From assembly GCF_001597725.1 (NCBI RefSeq), contig NZ_LUTR01000005.1, forward strand, positions 62,001 to 126,000: a stretch of 64,000 nt of DNA, given 5' to 3'. Source of the DNA: Neptuniibacter marinus (lineage in GTDB: Bacteria > Pseudomonadota > Gammaproteobacteria > Pseudomonadales > Balneatricaceae). The notes under the pieces were generated by a model. It did not search any database. It saw nothing but the letters and a program-made list of their open reading frames with translations, and was not told the DNA's origin. Within the stretch, counting starts at the first letter, position 1. Every line of letters starts with the position of its first letter. The position numbers and the translations under genes were made by a program. This document shows positions 57,569 to 64,000 of the stretch, in pieces.

Positions 57569-58920
57569 TTCTGCGTTGAAGCGCCTTTTAACTGCCGTAC
57601 TAAGCCTCGAAACTTTTCGGCTTGATGCTCTTTATTTGGAAGATCATCGAGCGCTTTAGCCATCAGCTCATATGCAGGTACAAGCTCCTGATAATCAGGA
57701 AAATCCCGGTGTAAACCATTCAGTAACTTCACAACAAAAAGGGATTTACCCGAATCAAAGCACCCTAAGGCGAGTTGATAACGCACTTCAGGTGATGCCG
57801 GTACATATTGCTTATCGAGCAGCAAAATACGCTGATAAACCGTTGTTAATAGATTATCCCGGCCATGGCTTTTTAAAATCGTTAAATAATCGACTAAAAG
57901 ATTATCAATCTCCTTAATTCTCTTTATGCCACAAAGAAAATCAAAGAAACGGCTATAAAAATCATAATCATTGGTGATTGTTTTAGTCCCTTGCTTAAAC
58001 GTGGCCAGCCCCCCTTCAAAATCCCCCTCTTTCGTAAGAACATCAACTTTAGACAAAATTCTGTTTTTCTCAGAACGCAGGTCTGAAGGTGTTGATGAAT
58101 CTAAACGGCTAGCAAAACCTAATGATTTTTGTTTCTGAAAAATGAGATAGCCCATTAAGTGGAATATCACTATCAGATAATAGTAAGAGACGATACTCTG
58201 TAAAACCGCCGAGAAAAAATAGAATTGCTCGTCTAATATCTCATGCAAGGTACCAACCGAAGCCATCATGATCGTAATAAATAATAGTAAGAGCACATAA
58301 GCACTACCTAGCGTCACAACCAATCGTCCGATCTCAATGGGGTTAATCGCGGGGCCTATATCCTCAAACCGCGCATAGTTAATAAAAACAGCAGGCAAAC
58401 AGACTATCCAAAAGATCAAAAATAAGACGGCAACAAGGCCCCCAAAGACTCTTTCAACACCTGAAATCATTAAACTGATAACAATCAATATCACAATAAT
58501 ATGCCATATGATTTTAAAGCCCCCGGAAAATGCTTCATTCATATCAGGTGCTCTAAGCTGCCCCATTGTCGTGCCTTGTAAGCACAAAAAGCTATATTTG
58601 GTTGTGATAGCTGTAATTGCGAGCGATATACAAAAACCCATTATCCCGCCAATAAATGCACCTATAGAGGTTAGAACCGATGCAATCATGATCAATAATA
58701 TAGTTTGCTTATTCATTGGATATTGAAAAGCACTATCCAATCTCCGCCAGAAAGGTGCGATGTCGGCAGAACCTAAACTATCAACCTCACCCCCACAGAC
58801 AAAACAGCGTGGCTCGGGGTATTCAGGATCATCATCAATACAGTAATCGCATAAACTGATCTGACAATGTTCACAATGATAGGTTGCTGCAGTTAGTGGA
58901 TGGTATTTGCAATACTCCAT
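57565..58920 (-). CDS. B-box zinc-finger membrane protein with helical-repeat tail
   Basis: This 451-residue protein starts with a B-box-like zinc finger (C4, H7, C16, C19, C24, C27 and a C38-x2-C41 pair), then about five or six membrane helices (residues 75-270), then a cytoplasmic helical region like TPR repeats (290-451). It may sense or scaffold something at the membrane. It lies next to a long rhomboid protease with a similar helical tail, so the two may work together. The function is unknown. Confidence 0.75.
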   Translation of the reverse strand: MEYCKYHPLTAATYHCEHCQISLCDYCIDDDPEYPEPRCFVCGGEVDSLGSADIAPFWRRLDSAFQYPMNKQTILLIMIASVLTSIGAFIGGIMGFCISLAITAITTKYSFLCLQGTTMGQLRAPDMNEAFSGGFKIIWHIIVILIVISLMISGVERVFGGLVAVLFLIFWIVCLPAVFINYARFEDIGPAINPIEIGRLVVTLGSAYVLLLLFITIMMASVGTLHEILDEQFYFFSAVLQSIVSYYYLIVIFHLMGYLIFQKQKSLGFASRLDSSTPSDLRSEKNRILSKVDVLTKEGDFEGGLATFKQGTKTITNDYDFYSRFFDFLCGIKRIKEIDNLLVDYLTILKSHGRDNLLTTVYQRILLLDKQYVPASPEVRYQLALGCFDSGKSLFVVKLLNGLHRDFPDYQELVPAYELMAKALDDLPNKEHQAEKFRGLVRQLKGASTQN

Positions 58921-59018
58921 ATTGCATTTAACTCCTACAAGCGGTTGTTAAACCGATAAAAAACTCGGCGTATTAAATCACCCATATCACTTAATGAGTC
59001 ATCCTAGCTCTATAACAT

Positions 59019-60455
59019 TTAATATCTACGGCATCGTTCATAGATCTCAACAGCCGCTTTTTCATATTTTACTTTTTTGGCTTCATGCTCTCGCTCGCCA
59101 AAGCCGATGGAAAGCTTTCTTGCAAAGTGGCTCAAAGTCTCATTTTTGATCCCGTTAGAATAAAGATAAATAAAAATCTGCTCAGAGGTCATTAGGCTAG
59201 GTAAGGCAGACAAACGCCAGCCTAACTGAAGAACCTCATCATTAGACATGCTCTGTTTTAGGCTTTCATTATTTAACCAAAGTGTCTCCACCCTTTCCAA
59301 CTGGTTAATACTGAGTTTTTCCATATTCAGTAGCCTGATAAGTGCCGCTTCCTGCGCTGGATCTTCACGTCCTTTTAATATTGAGTATTTCAATTTCAGG
59401 AGGTCAAAATCTTCACCATAAGTATCAATAAAATCATCTAACGCTTTTAAAGCCGTATCAAAAGAGAAACGGCCTAAGGCTTTATAAATTTTGTCTAAAT
59501 CTCTCTGCTTTGAAGACTCAACCTCATCCTCTGCCAGATATTCCTCATCCAACATTTTTGGATCGACCAGCAACACAGTCAATATCAAGATCGCCCCACT
59601 AACAAAGCCCCCTGTATGAGCCATAAAGGCAACATTGGAGTCCGTATAAGTGAAATAGTTATAGAGTTCGTTCGCTATATAAAGCGGGAGTACAAGTAGT
59701 GCTGGGGCTCGAATAAAGCCAACAAAAACAAAAAACCAGTAAAAAAACTCTATTTTCCTAAAACGAAACACACCTAAATACATAGCCATCACTCCGGAAA
59801 TAGCTCCGGAAGCACCCACCAGCGCATTTGGACTGTATTGATTAACCATGACAAATAGAACGCCACCAGCGATACCAGAGACAAGGTAAAAAAGAAGAAA
59901 GCGAAAATGTCCTATAGCGGCTTCAACAGCAAAACCAAAAATAACGAGAAAAAACATATTCCCAAATAAATGCATAGGACTACCATGCAAAAATTGATAG
60001 GTAACTAACTCAGCAAGACCAAGATCTTTAGGCTTTAAACCGAAACCATAGAGGGCTGTTGATTCAAATTCATCATGAATTTGCTGTCTATCTGTCCAAT
60101 AGTCCCCTTTTTTAGGTTCTTGGAAACTAACCCAGTGGGCATTTAAATAGTCTAGAAACTTAAAATCGCTAAGGATATAAAAACTAAGCTGCTGGCGATG
60201 GCCTTGGTTATAAAGCGTTTGGTAATCAGTAATAATATCTTCAGGAACATCATTACTTTGAAGATAATCAAGATAGACAGGCCATTCTGTTTCAAAGTAT
60301 TCCAACCTGTCATAACGATCTAAAGCACCTTGAAGCTTCCTTTCATCTTCGCCTTGATAGACAAAGAAAATAATCACATTGGTGAGCACCAAAATGAACA
60401 GCATGATTGGAGGACGCTTCCAATCAAATCGTTTTTCCGTTGGTATAATGACCAT
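59019..60455 (-). CDS. Rhomboid-family intramembrane serine protease with long N-terminal loop and C-terminal tail
   Basis: This 478-residue protein has a first helix at about residues 17-34, a loop of about 110 residues, then five more helices with H157 and N166 in FLHGSPMHLFGN, the catalytic serine S216 in VGASGAISG and histidine H280 in FMAHTGGFVSG. The 180-residue soluble tail is charged and helical. It differs from the rhombosortase at 53258 by size and tail. The substrate is unknown. Confidence 0.92.
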   Translation of the reverse strand: MVIIPTEKRFDWKRPPIMLFILVLTNVIIFFVYQGEDERKLQGALDRYDRLEYFETEWPVYLDYLQSNDVPEDIITDYQTLYNQGHRQQLSFYILSDFKFLDYLNAHWVSFQEPKKGDYWTDRQQIHDEFESTALYGFGLKPKDLGLAELVTYQFLHGSPMHLFGNMFFLVIFGFAVEAAIGHFRFLLFYLVSGIAGGVLFVMVNQYSPNALVGASGAISGVMAMYLGVFRFRKIEFFYWFFVFVGFIRAPALLVLPLYIANELYNYFTYTDSNVAFMAHTGGFVSGAILILTVLLVDPKMLDEEYLAEDEVESSKQRDLDKIYKALGRFSFDTALKALDDFIDTYGEDFDLLKLKYSILKGREDPAQEAALIRLLNMEKLSINQLERVETLWLNNESLKQSMSNDEVLQLGWRLSALPSLMTSEQIFIYLYSNGIKNETLSHFARKLSIGFGEREHEAKKVKYEKAAVEIYERCRRY

Positions 60456-60734
60456 AACGCGACAGATCCATCCTCTGATCTACAGTTACCATTTATCTTA
60501 TTATTATCAGCCTTTAGGAAAGACTAGCACGGTTAAAAGCTTATGCCTGCCTTTCTATGAAAATTAATCAAAAACAGAGAGTTAGAAGATTTACTCAAAA
60601 CTAATTAAATCCTAACTGACATAAGTTAAGCCTATATCGCTGATAAGATACCCCATCGAACAATGGGGCATATAGCCTGTAAGCAGTGGTTTATTTATAA
60701 CGATTATCTTAACCTGCTAACCACAGATAAAGAC

Positions 60735-61145
60735 TCAAGGCTTAGCAACTTTCACAAGCTCAGCTTTATGAAAGTGCACTTCGTTTCCACCTATAATGGC
60801 ACTGCCATGTATAACGTTTTTATCAAAATTAATCAGCAAGGTGACGTAATCACCGTAGCCTTTCTCAAACCAGGAGGCAAAATAAAGATTATCTTCCACC
60901 TCCATTGCTTGATATGGAAAAGGTCCCCACCAAACATCCGGTTTTGAGCCTGTCAGATAGCGGTAGCTAACCCCCTTCTCTTCAAACTTCACATTATATG
61001 AACGGCCACTCGAGTACATATACGTGATTTGAGTTCCATTAAGAATTCGAGTCGTTTCAGAGGCGTACCCATAAGTATTTCCAACCGCGAACAGTAAACA
61101 AAAGAATGGTAAAACGAGTGAATAGAAACGGTTTTCCTTTTTCAT
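60735..61145 (-). CDS. Exported MoaF-like hypothetical protein
   Basis: From the ATG at 61145 this is 136 residues with a signal peptide (ends near the AVGNTYGYA segment). The mature part is beta-rich, with GTQITYMYSSGRSYNVKF and NLYFASWFEKGYGDYVTLLI, which resembles the small MoaF-like calycin or lipocalin fold. No catalytic residues are clear. It probably binds a small molecule in the periplasm. The family assignment is tentative. Confidence 0.6.
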   Translation of the reverse strand: MKKENRFYSLVLPFFCLLFAVGNTYGYASETTRILNGTQITYMYSSGRSYNVKFEEKGVSYRYLTGSKPDVWWGPFPYQAMEVEDNLYFASWFEKGYGDYVTLLINFDKNVIHGSAIIGGNEVHFHKAELVKVAKP

Positions 61146-61314
61146 AATAGTTACCATTTTAGACTTGGATTAGATCTCAGATTGAGATTACAGAACAACG
61201 ATCGGGTCGCTTAGCCAACAGCTGATGCATTATTCTGTTTAGACGAGCTAAAGCAATACATCGGCGTCGTTGTACTAGTTTGTTAATGCTGACTGTTTGA
61301 GTACTTTATCAAAA

Positions 61315-61356
61315 GGCGCTATGAATAGCGCCTCTAAGCGTTGTAAAGGCTTAGAG
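61315..61356 (-). terminator. Tandem hairpins downstream of maoP
   Basis: GGCGCTAT/ATAGCGCC and CTCTAAGC/GCTTAGAG lie side by side; on the minus strand the second ends in CTTTTG, on the plus strand the pair is followed by a T7 run. Both directions could end here. Confidence 0.7.
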
Positions 61357-61383
61357 GTGCTGTTTTTTTAAAGGTTAAAACCC

Positions 61384-61722
61384 TTAATCGTCATCATCAG
61401 AGGCATCATCATCCGATACAGAAGGAATACTCGCCAAGGTATAGCAATTTATTTTACGATTTACTTTATCTTGGTAACGCTTCCAAGTCCGCTCATGGAG
61501 AGATTCTGCGTCTTTATCACCTTGGCAGAATGCCATAAACGCTTGTTCTTGATCACATAAAGGAGCACGTGCGCCTGATGCTAATTCAATATAAGCATAA
61601 CCGTGATTCTCTATTAACTGGGCTTGCTCACGCGTGAACTCACCACTGCGTGCAAAACCGTAAGGAAAGTTTTTAGGATCTCTAAACCGTTTATCTGACT
61701 TGAAAGCGTCATCAAGTTGCAT
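61384..61722 (-). CDS. maoP: Macrodomain Ori organisation protein MaoP (DUF413, YifE family)
   Basis: This 112-residue protein matches E. coli MaoP/YifE: RFRDPKNFPYGFARSGEFT, QLIENHGYAYIELASGARAP, FMAFCQGDKDAES and an acidic end (DDDASDDDD). In E. coli it acts with the maoS site to organise the origin macrodomain. It stands alone here. Confidence 0.9.
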   Translation of the reverse strand: MQLDDAFKSDKRFRDPKNFPYGFARSGEFTREQAQLIENHGYAYIELASGARAPLCDQEQAFMAFCQGDKDAESLHERTWKRYQDKVNRKINCYTLASIPSVSDDDASDDDD

Positions 61723-61918
61723 CTACATGCCCCCCAAATCTATAAAGTAATATCGCTGACAATAGAAAAATCGAGTGGTTATCTTTAATCTTGAGGAGAG
61801 ATTTTGATGCTAACAGCCTATTTTCAAAAGCTTTAACACACCACCGATCAGTTTTTTGCGATAATAATCCTAAAAGATGACAAATAGAAGTATTTAAAGA
61901 AGCAAAATATTGAGGTTT

Positions 61919-62137
61919 TTATTTCCAACCTTGCAGCCATCGAGTTTGGTCTTTCAACTCATTAAAATCCATAAAGAATTGTTGTTTATTGATCACCGCT
62001 TCTAGAACACAAGCGACAACCTGCTGTTCCAACTCATCCTTAACAAGCTCAGTGATAATAAAGTGTTTCCTTTTCTCAAACGGCTTAACCGCTGTCCACT
62101 TAGAAAGCAGTAGTTTATTAGGATTAAATTGATTCAT
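61919..62137 (-). CDS. Small Trp-rich protein (TIGR02450 type) near photolyase
   Basis: From the ATG at 62137 this is 72 residues: NPNKLLLSKWTAVKP, then EKRKHFIITEL and a C-terminal RWLQGWK. This matches the small Trp-rich family often next to photolyase or cryptochrome genes. It may serve a light-related role. The function is not known. Confidence 0.85.
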   Translation of the reverse strand: MNQFNPNKLLLSKWTAVKPFEKRKHFIITELVKDELEQQVVACVLEAVINKQQFFMDFNELKDQTRWLQGWK

Positions 62138-62229
62138 TTGATAAATTCTGCCCAATTAATAACGAAGGTTATAACCACAAATATTATCAATCCTCTAGCC
62201 TAGATCAGCATTAAGGTACGTTTAAATAC

Positions 62230-63666
62230 TTACTGGTACTCTTCAATACTGCGCCTACGTTCAGCTGCATAATCAATTATAGGTTGAGGTCGTTGGCCCA
62301 AATCAGAAGGCAAAGCATCACCCAATAGATCAGTATTCATATTGCTGTCATCTGGATGATCCAAGTCCAACCACTGCTTGGTATAAAGGCCTTTTGCATC
62401 AAAACGATCAGCTTGTCGCATTGGATTAAAAATCCTAAAATAAGGCGCTGCATCAGCACCAACAGATGCACTCCACTGCCAACCACCTAAATTAGAAGCA
62501 AAATCAGCATCAATTAAATGCTGCATAAAAAAACGCGCCCCTAAACGCCAATCTTGACGCAGTAGTTTTGTTAAAAAAGAAGCCGTTATCATTCTCACAC
62601 GATTATGCATCCATCCTGTTTCTAATAACTGCTTCATCCCTGCGTCGACAATATCAAAGCCAGTTTCCCCGTTGCACCAAGCCTCAAATTTAGCTTGATC
62701 ATGCTGCCAAGCTATCTTCTTTTCTATATCAGGTTTAAAGGGTTTCCAACGGTTCATTTCAGGAAAAAGAATTAAAAGATGACGATAGAACTCTCGCCAA
62801 ATAAGCTCAGTAACCCATTGGCTGTAGAACCAATCAGGATCATCTGAATAAGCTTGCACACCTGCAATACACTGCCTTGCGGAAAGTACACCCACACTTA
62901 AATAAGGTGAAAGTGAGGAGGTTCCCGTTTGCGCAGGAAAGTCCCTTAACTGGCTATAATCGGTGAACTGATCTAACACAAACTGCTGTAGCTTCCGATG
63001 CGCACTTTCTGTACCTGCTGGCCAGATCTGTTTGTTCCAATCAGCTCCAAGCCTTAGGCCATAACCTATATCCTCTGGAATATTATCTGATTCAATAACA
63101 GTGGATAACAAAGGCTGAGGTGCAGGTAAAGGCCCCTGTTCACTCAATATAAATTGTTGTCGCCACGCCTTGCTGAACGGTGTGAAGACTTTATAAGGCA
63201 GGCCTTGTTGATTAAGCACAGATCCAGCTGGAAGCACGAGATCCGCTTCATAACGGTGACAACCTATTCCTTGCTGGTGAAAAAGTTGCTCTACCTGCTG
63301 ATCTCGTTGCTGCTCATATTCTGGTGCTTCATCGTTAAAATAGAGAGCTGCTACATTATATTGTTTAGCTAATCTAAGTAGCTGCTGTGGAATCTCTTGA
63401 TTAGTCTCTGCATGAATAAGCTTTAACGGAATATTAAGCCCAGCCAACTCATCTTTTAATGAATGGAGATTAGCTAACCAAAACTGAACTCGACTCTTAG
63501 ATTCATCTTGCAGCATCCACTGTTTAGATGAAATCGCAGCAACAGCAATAATACCCATTTCAGCGCTATTTGCGCTCTGAGCAACATGTTCACATGCACT
63601 ATAAAGAGCACGATGGTCACGGGTCCGAAGGTCATTTCTGAACCAAACTAGTTTTATATTTTTCAC
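62230..63666 (-). CDS. phrB: Deoxyribodipyrimidine photolyase/cryptochrome
   Basis: This 478-residue protein has the N-terminal chromophore domain (LVWFRNDLRTRDHRAL) and the FAD domain (SLSPYLSVGVLSARQC, ELIWREFYRHLLI, GWMHNRVRMITASFL, FASNLGGWQWSASVGADAAP). It repairs cyclobutane pyrimidine dimers with blue light. The length is typical of class I CPD photolyases. It lies between a DUF1722 gene and a Trp-rich small gene. Confidence 0.97.
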   Translation of the reverse strand: MKNIKLVWFRNDLRTRDHRALYSACEHVAQSANSAEMGIIAVAAISSKQWMLQDESKSRVQFWLANLHSLKDELAGLNIPLKLIHAETNQEIPQQLLRLAKQYNVAALYFNDEAPEYEQQRDQQVEQLFHQQGIGCHRYEADLVLPAGSVLNQQGLPYKVFTPFSKAWRQQFILSEQGPLPAPQPLLSTVIESDNIPEDIGYGLRLGADWNKQIWPAGTESAHRKLQQFVLDQFTDYSQLRDFPAQTGTSSLSPYLSVGVLSARQCIAGVQAYSDDPDWFYSQWVTELIWREFYRHLLILFPEMNRWKPFKPDIEKKIAWQHDQAKFEAWCNGETGFDIVDAGMKQLLETGWMHNRVRMITASFLTKLLRQDWRLGARFFMQHLIDADFASNLGGWQWSASVGADAAPYFRIFNPMRQADRFDAKGLYTKQWLDLDHPDDSNMNTDLLGDALPSDLGQRPQPIIDYAAERRRSIEEYQ

Positions 63667-63727
63667 GACATCTCAATAAAAAAGTTTAAACGCAGCTCTT
63701 AAGCCAGTTCCATAGGAAGGAACCCTG

Positions 63728-64000
63728 TTAGATATAATTTCTTAATCCAAGTTCATGGGGATAAGGATCAAGATAAGCTTGGGATTTAATATAATCAGAG
63801 CCATGACGTTTTAAATAATGTTTAAGTAATGCCAAAGGAACAACTAAATGTACTTTATTGGTTCTATATTGCTCAATCGCTTCCAATAGATCCTGTTTGG
63901 TTTCGGCATCAATCTCTTTTTTGAGGTAGCCCATAATATGCATAAGCACATTGGTATGACTTTTACGATCCGCTTTTTTGGTCAGATAGGTCATCAAATC
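63728..64000 (-). CDS. ybgA: DUF1722 (YbgA-like) protein, partial at the window end
   Basis: The minus-strand frame runs past the window edge, so only the C-terminal part (at least 90 residues) is seen. It has HTNVLMHIMGYLKKEID, VPLALLKHYLKRHGSDYI and PYPHELGLRNYI, the standard end of DUF1722/YbgA proteins, often fused after DUF523. In E. coli ybgA lies next to phrB, as here. The function is unknown; a DNA repair or redox link is suggested by position. Confidence 0.93.
   Translation of the reverse strand, partial: DLMTYLTKKADRKSHTNVLMHIMGYLKKEIDAETKQDLLEAIEQYRTNKVHLVVPLALLKHYLKRHGSDYIKSQAYLDPYPHELGLRNYI

Overview
The window looks like part of a marine gammaproteobacterial chromosome of the Oceanospirillales type (Neptunomonas or Amphritea-like). 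This is inferred from moderate GC, a Pseudomonas-like gene order (HAD-sppA-maf-yceD-rpmF-plsX-fabD-fabG-acpP-fabF-pabC-mltG-tmk-holB-pilZ-tatD), a yccA-tusDCBE cluster, and uvrC-pgsA followed by tRNA-Gly, tRNA-Cys and tRNA-Leu, the same set as E. coli glyW-cysT-leuZ. No species marker such as rRNA is present.

Positions 1-12,600 are accessory. They begin with a type I restriction-modification operon, hsdM(partial)-hsdS-DUF6933-like-HTH/nucleotidyltransferase-HEPN-like-hsdR, so a putative nucleotidyltransferase/HEPN pair sits between the specificity and motor subunits. Then come a LuxR-type response regulator, a KfrA-like DNA-binding coiled-coil protein with a perfect inverted repeat at its start, a glyceraldehyde-3-phosphate dehydrogenase, several unknowns, and a ParD-like/zeta-like toxin-antitoxin pair. 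The region ends at tRNA-Leu(UAA), a typical integration site. A decayed copy of the 3' flank of that tRNA lies on the other side of the toxin-antitoxin pair and suggests an old insertion or duplication.

Positions 12,600-47,900 are mostly core genes: tRNAs, pgsA, uvrC, small redox and aminotransferase genes, mtnN, truC, yccA, tusDCBE, cheW, yjbQ, malate dehydrogenase, the long minus-strand tatD-to-yceD operon for fatty acid and cell envelope synthesis and DNA replication, maf, sppA, nsrR, rraA, a ydiJ-type FAD/Fe-S dehydrogenase with a divergent LysR regulator, and a RIO-type kinase.

Positions 47,900-64,000 hold regulatory and envelope genes. They include a GGDEF-EAL gene interrupted by a +1 frameshift, a VIT/VWA surface protein with a GlyGly-CTERM-like tail next to a rhombosortase (an apparent dedicated substrate/protease pair), the divergent ppsA/ppsR pair, a B-box zinc-finger membrane protein beside a long rhomboid protease, maoP, and a photolyase cluster (DUF1722, phrB and a small Trp-rich protein). 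The points most worth following are the rhombosortase pair, the nucleotidyltransferase/HEPN insertion in the restriction operon, the decayed tRNA-Leu copy around the toxin-antitoxin pair, and the frameshifted GGDEF-EAL gene.
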